64,000 nt of DNA from Micromonospora chersina. GTDB taxonomy: Bacteria; Actinomycetota; Actinomycetes; Mycobacteriales; Micromonosporaceae. The notes beneath the pieces are model-generated. The model saw nothing but the letters and a program-made list of their open reading frames with translations. It ran no database searches and had not been told where the DNA came from. Below, one piece after another: positions 56,897 through 64,000 of this stretch. The position numbers and the translations under genes were made by a program. The first letter of the stretch is position 1; each line of letters begins with the position of its first letter. The stretch lies in assembly GCF_900091475.1 (NCBI RefSeq), contig NZ_FMIB01000002.1:5766001-5830000 (forward strand), in the 5' to 3' direction.

Positions 56897-56964
56897 TCCG
56901 CCGGACCGCCGGACCGCCGGACCGCCGGATCGCCGGATCGCCGGATCGCCGGATCGCCGGACCG
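56897..56964. repeat. 8-bp tandem repeat array
   Basis: About 8.5 direct copies of (A/T)CCGCCGG or ATCGCCGG: first four units have ACC, next four ATC. Pure 8-bp periodicity, no spacers. It lies between the heme oxygenase and the convergent flavoprotein gene and probably arose by slippage; it is not CRISPR. Confidence 0.9.
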
Positions 56965-57142
56965 TCACGCCGCTGCTCGGCGTCGGCCAGGGGCGGGAAG
57001 CCGGCGGAGAGACGGTCGTCCGATGCCCGCCGCCCGCAACGCGGCGGGCCGGCCGCCGAACCCCCCTCGACGGCCGGCCTGCCGCGGGCCGGCGCCCCTC
57101 GCGCCGGCCGGGGACCGGGCCCCACCGGTCCCCGCGACAAGG

Positions 57143-58300
57143 TCAGTACGCCAGCGCCACCGGCCGGCCCAGCAGCCGCGCGCCGTTGTTGCCCAGCCAG
57201 CCCTCGGCGGCTGCCGCGTGCTGGGCGAACGTGTGGATGTCCCGGAACCGGCGCTGGAGCGGGGAGGAGTCGCGGGCCGCGCCGCCGCCGGCCGCCCGGT
57301 AGCAGGTGGCCACGGCGGCGATCGCCTGCTCGGTGACCCAGGGCAGGGCCGCCGAGATGGTCGGTTGCAGCGTCGGGATCCGCTCCGGGTCCTGTGCGCA
57401 GGCGGCCCAGAGGTCGTCGGCGAGGTCGGCGAGGAGCGTCCGGGCGGCGCGCACGTTCAGGTCGGCCCGGCCCAGGTGAATCCGGAAGGCGGGGGAGTCG
57501 GCGAGCGGCTGCCGGGCGTACAGCCGCTGCCGGTCGCCGCCGAGCAGGGCGGTCAGGTCGTCGAGCGCGCCCTGCGCGATGCCGACCGCCACGGCGCCCA
57601 GGTGCAGCACGAACTGCGCCAGCGGCGCCACGAACCCCGGGCCGGGCAGGCACGGCGTGCCGGTGAACAGGTCGAAGGTCGCCTCCGCCGGGCAGAAGGC
57701 CGAGTCGACCACCACGTCGTGGCTGCCGGTGCCGCGCAGGCCGAGCACGTGCCAGGTGTCCACAACTTGCACCCGGTCGGCCGGGAAGAGCATCGAGCGG
57801 GTCTCCGGCGGCGCGCCGTCCGCGCCCGGAATGGGCTGGCCGTCGGCGGTGACCAGGCAGTTGCCGAAGATCCAGTCGGCGTGCCGGCAGCCGCTGGCGA
57901 ACGCCCAGCGCCCGCTGACCTGGAAGCCGCCGTCGGCCAGCTCGGCCCGGCCCTGCGGGGCGAAGGCGCCGGCCACCACGACGTCCGGGCCGGCGGCGTA
58001 GATCTTGTCGAACCGCTCGCGGGACAGCAGGGCCAGCAGGTGCGGGGTCTCCGCGCCGATCATCACGGTCCAGCCGGTCGAGCCGTCCGCCCGGGCCAGG
58101 GTCTCCAGCACCGCCATGCCGGTGCGCAGGTCCACCTCGTACCCGCCGTGGTCGCGCGGCACGAACATCCGGAAGCAGCCGGCGGCGCGGAGCCGGTCGA
58201 GCAGGTCGGCGGGCAGTTCCCGCTCCCGCTCGATCTCCGCGGCCCGCGCGGTCAGCTCGGGCGTCAGCTCGCGTACGGCGGTCAGCAGGTCGTGCGCCAT
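57143..58300 (-). CDS. Acyl-CoA-dehydrogenase-fold flavoprotein (monooxygenase-like)
   Basis: A 385-residue protein of the acyl-CoA dehydrogenase superfamily, most like the flavin-dependent hydroxylases (HsaA/HpaB-C2 type). It starts MAHDLLTAVRELTPELTARA, then LPADLLDRLRAAGCFRMFVP-RDHGGYEVDL, ARADGSTGWTVMIGAETPHL, and VSGRWAFASGCRHADWIFGN (the FAD/FMN-binding beta domain). The usual catalytic Glu of dehydrogenases is not evident. GGGAGG stands ~7 bases before ATG 58300. Such enzymes use reduced flavin from a partner reductase to hydroxylate aromatic substrates. No reductase lies adjacent. The 3' region faces the 8-bp repeat array. Confidence 0.85.
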   Translation of the reverse strand: MAHDLLTAVRELTPELTARAAEIERERELPADLLDRLRAAGCFRMFVPRDHGGYEVDLRTGMAVLETLARADGSTGWTVMIGAETPHLLALLSRERFDKIYAAGPDVVVAGAFAPQGRAELADGGFQVSGRWAFASGCRHADWIFGNCLVTADGQPIPGADGAPPETRSMLFPADRVQVVDTWHVLGLRGTGSHDVVVDSAFCPAEATFDLFTGTPCLPGPGFVAPLAQFVLHLGAVAVGIAQGALDDLTALLGGDRQRLYARQPLADSPAFRIHLGRADLNVRAARTLLADLADDLWAACAQDPERIPTLQPTISAALPWVTEQAIAAVATCYRAAGGGAARDSSPLQRRFRDIHTFAQHAAAAEGWLGNNGARLLGRPVALAY

Positions 58301-58523
58301 TGGTGGCCTCCCTCGGCATCGTGTGCGGCTCCACGGTGGGCGGCCCACCGTCCCGGCCGCCAGGGACACCGACACCGACCGGTCGGGACACCGCCGGAGC
58401 CCGGGTACGCCCCGGGAACCGCCCGGACGGTCGGGACGCCCCGCCCCATGTGCCCGGGACGCCGGGACGGCGACGCTGCACCGAGCGGCCATCCGCCGCG
58501 CTCGCGTACCCGAAGGAGGAACC

Positions 58524-59210
58524 ATGACCAGCGCCCTGCTCGACACCACCGGCGCGCCGGCCGCCACCGACCGCCCCCGCCGGGGCTGGGCGGTCGCCGG
58601 AGCCGTCGCCGGCCTCACCGGCATCGCCCTCTTCCAGTTCAGCCCGGCGCTGACCGACGTGGACCGGTCGCTGCTCGCGGACAACGCCCGCTACGTGGCC
58701 GCGATGGACGGCCGCGAGGCGTACCTCTGGGTCTTCCAGGTCCTGGCCGTGCTGGCCGCCGGGTGCCTGGCGGTCTTCGCGGCCGGGCTGCGACGGCGGC
58801 TGGCCGCCCGTGAGCCGGCCGGTGGCCTGCTGCCCGACGTGGCGGCGGCCGGCCTGCTGCTCACCGCCGCGCTGCTGCTCGTCGGCGGCGGGGTCTCCAC
58901 CGAGCTGTACTGGGACCTGCTGCACCTGTCCGAGACCGACCCCGACACGGTCGCCGCGCTCGCCGCTCTCTACAGCACCTTCCCGTGGGTGTGGGCCGGT
59001 GCCGGGCTCAGCGCGGGCGCGGTGGCCGTGGCCGGGCTGCGCCGCCGGTCGGTGAGCCGCTGGCTCGCGGTGTTCAGCCTGGTGATGGCGCTGCTCGTGG
59101 TGGTCACCCAGGCGGTGCCGCTGCAGTACCTGGCGCTCGCCCCGACGGCGCTGTGGGCCACTGTCGCGGGTCTGACGTTCGCGCTGGAGCGGCGGGGTCT
59201 CGGAAACTGA
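58524..59210 (+). CDS. Hypothetical multi-pass membrane protein
   Basis: A 228-residue protein with six likely helices: WAVAGAVAGLTGIALFQFSP, LWVFQVLAVLAAGCLAVFAA, VAAAGLLLTAALLLVGGGVS, AGLSAGAVAVAGLRR, WLAVFSLVMALLVVVTQAVP, and ALAPTALWATVAGLTFAL. The conserved-looking acidic loop YWDLLHLSETDPDTVAALAA lies between helices 3 and 4. I do not recognise the family. AAGGAGGAACC is 5 bases before ATG 58524. It is followed 26 bp later by the sensor kinase gene, so it may be part of the same message. The 223 bp before it contain direct GGTCGGGACRCC-type repeats only. Confidence 0.7.
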   Translation: MTSALLDTTGAPAATDRPRRGWAVAGAVAGLTGIALFQFSPALTDVDRSLLADNARYVAAMDGREAYLWVFQVLAVLAAGCLAVFAAGLRRRLAAREPAGGLLPDVAAAGLLLTAALLLVGGGVSTELYWDLLHLSETDPDTVAALAALYSTFPWVWAGAGLSAGAVAVAGLRRRSVSRWLAVFSLVMALLVVVTQAVPLQYLALAPTALWATVAGLTFALERRGLGN

Positions 59211-59235
59211 CCCGGCGACTGCCAGGATCAGGGCC

Positions 59236-61323
59236 ATGTCCGCCGATCCGACGGCCGCGCCGTCCCGCGACCGCCGCCGCCCGGTCGCCGCCCGGCTGGT
59301 CGCCGTCGGCTGCGCGCTCCTGCTCGTGGGTACGGCGGTCTGCTGGGTGGCGGCCCGCCGGCCGTGGGGCCTGTCGCAGCTCTACTTCCTTGTCGACTTC
59401 ACCGACTGCGCGGTCTACGGCACGGTCGCCTGGCTGGTCCTGCTGCGCCGGGGTCACCCGGTCGCCTGGCTGCTCGCCGCGACCGGGCTGGGCGGCGGGC
59501 TCTCGGCGCTCAGCGCGCAGTACGTGGACCTGCTGGCGGTCCGGCCCGACCTGCCCGCGCCGGTGCTGCTCACCTCGGCCCGGGACTGGGCCTGGGTGTT
59601 CGGGATGCTCTCGCTCATCACGGTGGTGCCCTGGCTGGTCCGGGAGGGGCGGCTGCCTCTGCCGGCCCGGGTCGCCGTGGCGGCCGGCGCCCTGGTCACC
59701 GCCGGGGTCGCGGTGTTCCACCTGACCTGGCCGGGGCGGCCGGGGCATCCCTCCGGAGCGCCGTTCCCGGTCACCGCGCCGCGCTGGGCGGAGTTCGTGG
59801 TCGCGGGGGAGCCCTGGCTGTTCCGGGTGGTGCCGCTGCTCGGGCTGGTGGCCGCCGCCGGGGTGCTGCGGCGGTGGCGTACCGGGCCGCCGGCCGAGCG
59901 GGTGGGGCTGGGCTGGCTGGCGGTCGGCACCCTGCTGCTCGCGGTGAGCTTCGCACCGCTCGGCTTCCCCGTCGAGTGGGCCCGCCAGGTCCCGGACTGG
60001 CTGGCCCCGACCGCGATGCTCGCCTCGCAGGCGTTCTTCCCGGCCGCGGTGCTGGCCGTGGTGCTCCGGCAGCGGCTGTGGGGCATCGAGATCGCGGTGC
60101 GCCGCACCCTGGTCTGGTTCCTGCTCACCTTCCTGCTGGTCGCCGCGTACGTGGTCGGGGTGAGCGTGCTCGACGGGCTGCTGCCGTCGTCGCCGGCCGT
60201 GCCGGGGGTGCTGGTCACGGCGCTGGTGGCGGCCGGCACCCAACCGGCCCGGTCCCGGGTGCAGCGGGGCGTGGACCGGCTGATCCACGGCGAGGCGGTG
60301 GAGCCGCTCGGCGTGGTCCGTGGCGTCGGCCACCGGATCAGCGCCTCCGCCGACCCGGCGGACGTGCTGGACGGGGTGGCCGGCAGCGTGACGGACCTGC
60401 TCCGGCTGGGTGCCTGCGCCATCGAGGTGGACGGCCCCGAGCCGTACGCCGCGCACGGCTCCTCCGCCGGCCCGGTGGGCGCGCCGCTGGTGCTGCCGCT
60501 GCTCCGGGGCGGCACCGAGATCGGCCGGCTGGTCGCCTGGGCCCGGGCGGGGGAGCGGCTGGACGGGCGGACCCGCGCGGCGCTGCTGGACCTGGTGCCG
60601 CTTGTCGCCTCGGCCGCCAGCCTGGCCGCGACCGGGCGGGCGCTGGCCGCCTCGCGGGCCCGGCTGGCCGAGGCGCGCGAGGAGGAGCGGCGCAAGCTGC
60701 GCCGGGACCTGCACGACGGGCTCGGCCCGGCGCTGGCCGGGGTGGCGCTGGGCCTGGCGGCGGCCCGTAACCTGCTCACCGTGGATCCCGAGGCGGCCGG
60801 CCGGTTGCTGGACCGGTTGCGCGACGAGACCGACCAGCGGGTGGAGCACGTGCGGGACCTGGCCCGGGGGCTGCTGCCGCCGGTGCTGGGCGAGCGCGGC
60901 CTCGCCCCGGCGCTGCACGAGCTGGCCCAGCGGTACGCGGGCTCCGGGCTGGCCGTCCAGGTCGAGGCCGAGCCGCTGCCGCTGCCGGAGCCGGTGGCCA
61001 CCGCGATCTACGGGATCGTCTCCGAGGCGGTCCGCAACGCGCACCGGCACGCGGGCGCGGCGGACTGCCGGGTGACCGTGCGGCACGACGACGAGGGGCT
61101 CACGCTCCGGGTCGAGGACGGCGGCCGTGGCATCGTGCCGGGCACCCCGGCCGGGATCGGGATGCGTTCGATGCGGGAACGGGCCGAGGGGATCGGCGGG
61201 GTGTGCGTGGTGGCGCCGGGGCCGGACGGCGGTACCACTGTCACCGTCCGGGTGCCGGCCGCACGGCTGTCCGGCGACGCCGCGCCGGACGAGGCCGGGC
61301 AGCCGTTCGCGGTGGTCCCGTGA
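59236..61323 (+). CDS. NarL-type membrane sensor histidine kinase
   Basis: A 695-residue two-component kinase. About nine N-terminal helices (residues ~15-330, for example RLVAVGCALLLVGTAVCWVA and FLLTFLLVAAYVVGVSVLDG) are followed by a GAF-like linker ~330-470, the HisKA_3 helix with EERRKLRRDLHDGLGPALAG and phospho-accepting His493, then HATPase ~585-690 with VSEAVRNAHRHAGAADCRVT (N-box), VEDGGRGI and GIGMRSMRERAEGIGG. CAGGAT lies 7 bases before ATG 59236. The stop overlaps the response regulator start by 4 bp, so the pair is co-translated. The stimulus is unknown; the membrane part has no familiar ligand domain. Confidence 0.92.
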   Translation: MSADPTAAPSRDRRRPVAARLVAVGCALLLVGTAVCWVAARRPWGLSQLYFLVDFTDCAVYGTVAWLVLLRRGHPVAWLLAATGLGGGLSALSAQYVDLLAVRPDLPAPVLLTSARDWAWVFGMLSLITVVPWLVREGRLPLPARVAVAAGALVTAGVAVFHLTWPGRPGHPSGAPFPVTAPRWAEFVVAGEPWLFRVVPLLGLVAAAGVLRRWRTGPPAERVGLGWLAVGTLLLAVSFAPLGFPVEWARQVPDWLAPTAMLASQAFFPAAVLAVVLRQRLWGIEIAVRRTLVWFLLTFLLVAAYVVGVSVLDGLLPSSPAVPGVLVTALVAAGTQPARSRVQRGVDRLIHGEAVEPLGVVRGVGHRISASADPADVLDGVAGSVTDLLRLGACAIEVDGPEPYAAHGSSAGPVGAPLVLPLLRGGTEIGRLVAWARAGERLDGRTRAALLDLVPLVASAASLAATGRALAASRARLAEAREEERRKLRRDLHDGLGPALAGVALGLAAARNLLTVDPEAAGRLLDRLRDETDQRVEHVRDLARGLLPPVLGERGLAPALHELAQRYAGSGLAVQVEAEPLPLPEPVATAIYGIVSEAVRNAHRHAGAADCRVTVRHDDEGLTLRVEDGGRGIVPGTPAGIGMRSMRERAEGIGGVCVVAPGPDGGTTVTVRVPAARLSGDAAPDEAGQPFAVVP

Positions 61324-61973
61324 CCGGGGAGACGATCCGGGTCGCGGTGGTCGACGATCACCCGGTGTTCCGGCTCGGCATGAGCGCGCTGCTGGCGTCG
61401 ACGGCCGGGCTGGAGGTGGTCGGCGAGGCGGCCGACGCGGACGCCGCGTTGCGGGTCGCCGACCAGCACCTGCCCGACGTGATCATCATGGACCTGCACC
61501 TGGGCGGCCGCTCCGGGGTGGCGGCGACCCGGGAGATCGTGGCCCGGCACCCGGGGATCGGGGTGCTGGTGGTGACGATGCTGGACGACGACGACTGGGT
61601 CTTCGCGGCGCTGCGCGCCGGGGCCCGCGGCTACCTGCTCAAGGGCGCCGCCCCGGCCGAGGTGGAGCGGGCGGTCCGGGCGGTGGCCAACGGCGAGGTG
61701 CTGCTCGGCCCGGTCATCGCGAGCCGCGCGGTGAGCTACCTGTCCGGGGCGCGCGGCGCCGGGGCCGCCCCCTTCCCCGAGCTGACCGACCGGGAGCGCG
61801 AGGTGCTGGATCTGGTCGCGCAGGGGCTGAGCAACGTGGTCATCGCCCGGCGGCTGACGCTGAGCCCGAAGACCGTCCGCAACCACCTGTCGAACGTGCT
61901 GGCCAAGCTGCAGGTGGCCGACCGCGCCCAGGCCATCGTCCGGGCCCGGGAGGCGGGCCTCGGTCAGCCCTGA
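61320..61973 (+). CDS. LuxR-family (NarL) response regulator
   Basis: A 217-residue response regulator. Receiver domain 1-125: acidic pair Asp12/Asp13 (VAVVDDHPVF), phosphoacceptor Asp58 in VIIMDLHLGG, Thr in VVTMLDDDDW and Lys in GYLLKGAAP. The C-terminal HTH ~150-215 has LTDREREVLDLVAQGLSNVV then IARRLTLSPKTVRNHLSNVL. GTG 61320 overlaps the kinase stop. It is phosphorylated by that kinase and should regulate its own operon or nearby transport. It ends in a 10-bp overlap with the convergent TetR gene. All catalytic residues are in place. Confidence 0.93.
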   Translation: MTGETIRVAVVDDHPVFRLGMSALLASTAGLEVVGEAADADAALRVADQHLPDVIIMDLHLGGRSGVAATREIVARHPGIGVLVVTMLDDDDWVFAALRAGARGYLLKGAAPAEVERAVRAVANGEVLLGPVIASRAVSYLSGARGAGAAPFPELTDREREVLDLVAQGLSNVVIARRLTLSPKTVRNHLSNVLAKLQVADRAQAIVRAREAGLGQP

Positions 61974-62545
61974 CCGAAATCGGTGCTGAGGGCCCGCAGC
62001 GCGCGGGTCAGCTCGCGCGCCGAGGGGGCCGCCGCCGGGTCGACCAGCCACTGGGCCGCGACGCCGCCGATGAGCGCCTGGTGGAAGGCGCCGAGGGCGA
62101 GCGCTGTCGACTCGTCGAGGGCCGGGTCGAGCCGGTGGAAGACCTGGGCCAGCCCGAGCCGGGCCTGCCGGGTGACCCCGGCGAACGCCTCCCGCAGCTC
62201 GGGCGCGCGGTCCAGCTGGGCGATCAGCTCGAACTGGACGGCCCAGAGCGGCCGGAGCCGGGTGAACGACTCGATGATCCGCTCCCACGCCGCCTCGAAG
62301 CGCTGCTCGGGAGTGGCCTCCGGCCCGGCGTCCTCGGCGAGGGCACGTTGCAGCTCCTCGCCCCACTCCGCCATGGCCTCCACGAGCGCCTCGTTGAGCA
62401 GCGCCTTCGTCGTGCGGAAGTGGTAGCCGATGGCAGCCAGGCTGGTGCCGGCCGCGCCGGCCACGTCCCGGGCCGTGGTGGCCGAGTACCCCTTCTCCAT
62501 GAGGCAGCGCTTGGCGCCGGCGAGCAGGTCCTCCCGATTTCCCAT
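61964..62545 (-). CDS. TetR-family transcriptional repressor
   Basis: A 193-residue TetR repressor. The HTH occupies ~6-50: EDLLAGAKRCLMEKGYSATT then ARDVAGAAGTSLAAIGYHFR, with the family YHFRTTKALLNEAL recognition helix end. The C-terminal ligand domain is all-helical. ATG 62545 is selected because TACGCT stands exactly six bases before it on this strand, a leaderless promoter. The divergent FAD monooxygenase gene starts 72 bp away, and the palindrome between them is the expected operator. The likely inducer is the substrate of that monooxygenase. The longer frame upstream of 62545 runs through the operator and is not coding. Confidence 0.92.
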   Translation of the reverse strand: MGNREDLLAGAKRCLMEKGYSATTARDVAGAAGTSLAAIGYHFRTTKALLNEALVEAMAEWGEELQRALAEDAGPEATPEQRFEAAWERIIESFTRLRPLWAVQFELIAQLDRAPELREAFAGVTRQARLGLAQVFHRLDPALDESTALALGAFHQALIGGVAAQWLVDPAAAPSARELTRALRALSTDFGQG

Positions 62546-62570
62546 GGCGGAAGCGTAGCCGATTCCTTGA

Positions 62571-62604
62571 ACAAGCGTCTTGCACAGACGTCTAACACGC
62601 TTGT
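62571..62604. promoter_or_regulatory. TetR operator in divergent promoter
   Basis: ACAAGCGT (62571-62578) and ACGCTTGT (62597-62604) are perfect inverted repeats with an 18-bp centre containing the palindrome GACGTC. It covers the -35 region of both divergent promoters and touches the -10 box TACCGT (62604-62609) of the monooxygenase gene. Binding would block both directions. Confidence 0.8.
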
Positions 62605-62616
62605 ACCGTCGGTGGC

Positions 62617-63822
62617 ATGACTGACGTCCTGATCTCCGGCGCCGGTGTCGCCGGCCCCGCGCTCGCCTGGTGGCTGCGCCGCCACGGCTTCCGGCCGACC
62701 GTCGTCGAGCGCGCCCCGGCGCTGCGCGACGGGGGCTACAAGGTGGATGTCCGGGGCGCGGCGCTGACCGTGCTGGACCGGATGGGCCTGCGCGAGCAGG
62801 TGCGCCGGCACGACACCGGGATGCGGCTGGCCCGCTTCGTGGACGCGTCCGGCACGCAGCTGGCCACCATGGACGCCGCGCTCTTCGGTGGCCGCGAGGG
62901 CGACGACGTCGAGCTGATGCGCGGAGACCTGGCCCGGCTGCTCGTCGAGGCCACCGGCGACGTGGAATACCTCTTCGGCGACTCGATCGCCGCGCTGGAC
63001 CCGGCCGCCGACGGGGTGGACGTGACCTTCGCCGGGGGCGGGCGCCGCCGCTTCGACCTCGTGGTCGGCGCCGACGGGCTGCACTCGACAGTACGCCGGC
63101 TGGCGTTCGGCCCCGCGGCGGCGTACCTGCGCCCGCTGGGGCACCACATCGCGATCTGCACCGTCCCCGCCGGGTTCGGCGAGGAGCGGGTCGAGCTGAT
63201 GCACCCGGCGCCGGGCCGGACCGTCGGCGTCTACCGCACCGCCGGCGCGCCCGACGCCCGGGCGCTGTTCCTCTTCCCCTCGCCCGCCGAGGAGCCGGAC
63301 CACCGTGACCTGCCCGCCCAGCGGGCGGCACTGGCCGGGGCGTTCGGCGGGGCCGGCTGGCGGGTGCCCGAACTGCTCGCCGCCGCCGACGAGGCGCCGG
63401 ACTTCTACTTCGCTCCCATGAGCCAGGTGCGGATGGACCGCTGGTCCGCCGGCCGGGTCGGGCTGGTCGGCGACGCCGGCTACGGCCCGTCGCCGGCCTC
63501 CGGGCAGGGCACGAGCCTCGGGCTGGTCGGGGCGTACGTGCTGGCCGCCTCGCTGGCCGAGGCCGGCGGGGACCCGGTCGCCGGGTTCGCCGCGTACGAG
63601 CGCCGGATGCGCCCGTTCGTCGCGGCGAACCAGCGCCTGGCCGAGCGCAACCTCAAGGGGATGGTGCTGTCGTCGGCCGCGCAGATCCGGTTCCAGACGC
63701 TGATGCTGCGCCTCATGCCGCGCCTGCCCGGCCGGGAGCGGATGATCAGCCGGGTCACCGAGCCGATCCGCCGGGCGGCCACCGCGATCACCCTGCCGGA
63801 CGCCCCGGCGGCCGCGGCCTGA
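62617..63822 (+). CDS. FAD-dependent aromatic monooxygenase/oxidoreductase
   Basis: A 401-residue class A flavoprotein monooxygenase. FAD Rossmann ISGAGVAGPALAWWLRRHG (6-24), then VVERAPALRDGGYKVDVRG; the DG motif LVVGADGLHSTVRRLAFG at ~147-164; and the GD motif VGLVGDAGYGPSPASGQGTS near 285-304. No membrane helix. Such enzymes hydroxylate aromatic or polyketide compounds using NAD(P)H, and some members inactivate antibiotics such as tetracycline or rifampicin. ATG 62617 is 7 bases after TACCGT. Control by the divergent TetR protein suggests an inducible detoxification or tailoring activity. It ends 4 bp from a convergent gene. Confidence 0.9.
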   Translation: MTDVLISGAGVAGPALAWWLRRHGFRPTVVERAPALRDGGYKVDVRGAALTVLDRMGLREQVRRHDTGMRLARFVDASGTQLATMDAALFGGREGDDVELMRGDLARLLVEATGDVEYLFGDSIAALDPAADGVDVTFAGGGRRRFDLVVGADGLHSTVRRLAFGPAAAYLRPLGHHIAICTVPAGFGEERVELMHPAPGRTVGVYRTAGAPDARALFLFPSPAEEPDHRDLPAQRAALAGAFGGAGWRVPELLAAADEAPDFYFAPMSQVRMDRWSAGRVGLVGDAGYGPSPASGQGTSLGLVGAYVLAASLAEAGGDPVAGFAAYERRMRPFVAANQRLAERNLKGMVLSSAAQIRFQTLMLRLMPRLPGRERMISRVTEPIRRAATAITLPDAPAAAA

Positions 63823-63826
63823 CCGG

Positions 63827-64000
63827 TCAGTCCGCCAGGCGCTCGTCGTACGCGGCGCGCAGGTCGTCCCAGCCGAACTCCTTCGCCTCGGCGCCCCGGA
63901 TCGGGCCGACCGGGTCGCCGTCGAGCAGGTGGCCGGCGACGTCGAGGCAGAGGTGCCAGCCGGCGGCCATGCTCGCGCCCAGGGCCCGGTCGTCGAAGCG
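63827..64000 (-). CDS. SRPBCC/AHSA1-type protein, C-terminal part (5' end outside window)
   Basis: The last 57 codons of a protein reading RFDDRALGASMAAGWHLCLD, VAGHLLDGDPVGPIRGAEAK, EFGWDDLRAAYDERLAD. This fits the C-terminal helix and tail of SRPBCC-fold (activator-of-Hsp90-ATPase-like) proteins, with GWHLCLD-x-x-x-x-LL typical. The frame is open to the edge and the N-terminus is outside the window. The stop is 4 bp from the monooxygenase stop, tail to tail. Function of such proteins in actinomycetes is usually unknown, often small hydrophobic ligand binding. Confidence 0.75.
   Translation of the reverse strand, partial: RFDDRALGASMAAGWHLCLDVAGHLLDGDPVGPIRGAEAKEFGWDDLRAAYDERLAD

Noticed and set aside
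56897..56964. Possible CRISPR array
   Set aside because: Units are 8 bp with no spacers; no cas gene is in the window.
61964..63331. 455-codon version of the TetR gene
   Set aside because: The extra N-terminus runs antisense through the operator and the monooxygenase gene and is Arg/Pro-rich with no domain.
1..64000. Classical NRPS/PKS biosynthetic cluster
   Set aside because: No thiolation, ketosynthase or adenylation motifs; the prenyl-cyclitol operon is the only biosynthetic-looking unit.

Overview
The window reads as one contig of a very GC-rich actinomycete, most likely Micromonospora or a close relative in the Micromonosporaceae. The reasons are the extreme G/C bias at third codon positions, many GTG starts and 4-bp ATGA/GTGA gene overlaps, an Scr1-type HTH/DUF397 pair, a partial conservon, and the GGGGCCCC-centred hairpin repeats that I associate with this genus. 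The genus call is inference; no rRNA is present. Two tRNA genes (Asn-GTT, Met-CAT) are in the window.

Layout. 1-1022: 3' end of dnaG and a small companion gene. 1027-8148 (minus): an operon of TRAP permease, TAXI binding protein, conservon-type histidine kinase, roadblock protein and a second TAXI lipoprotein. 8481-13008: an ABC-2 exporter whose ATPase is separated from its two permeases by about 2 kb holding a frameshifted decarboxylase remnant, an inverted repeat, a zinc-ribbon microprotein with an 18-codon leader ORF, and the Scr1 HTH/DUF397 pair. 13072-14088: YihY-family membrane protein.

14329-20557: ROK regulator, ribose-type (CUT2) ABC importer and a Gfo/Idh dehydrogenase. 20815-28956: an eight-gene translationally coupled 'ebo-like' operon: inositol-phosphate-synthase-type cyclase, UbiA prenyltransferase, TIM-barrel isomerase, EboA, EboB/TatD, EboE, EboF-like phosphodiesterase and polyprenyl diphosphate synthase. 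It looks like a route to a prenylated cyclic polyol of unknown structure. 29244-41871: secreted multi-domain proteins (PQQ-type sugar dehydrogenase, ThuA, DUF1080, PKD, CBM6, ricin-type lectin), two cytosolic or Tat-secreted sugar isomerases and a second ROK regulator. Three similar palindromes (14191, 28963, 42035) stand before the importer operon and the two secreted-enzyme loci, so I propose one ROK regulon for capture of oxidised (3-keto) sugars.

42134-46611: YtxH-like protein, tRNA-Asn, MMPL transporter plus amine-oxidase-like flavoprotein, tRNA-Met. 46615-about 49250: less GC-biased region beginning with an integrase remnant beside tRNA-Met, with orphan membrane, secreted and kinase genes. 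49250-51855: orphan flippase and O-antigen-ligase-like pair. 51920-64000: housekeeping-like single genes, among them a stand-alone Clp-N-repeat protein, a second Ino1 homologue that lacks a conserved lysine, a heme oxygenase, an acyl-CoA-dehydrogenase-fold flavoprotein, a two-component system, and a divergent TetR/FAD-monooxygenase pair with a clear operator. Several genes have a -10 box exactly six bases before the start codon, so leaderless transcripts are common here.
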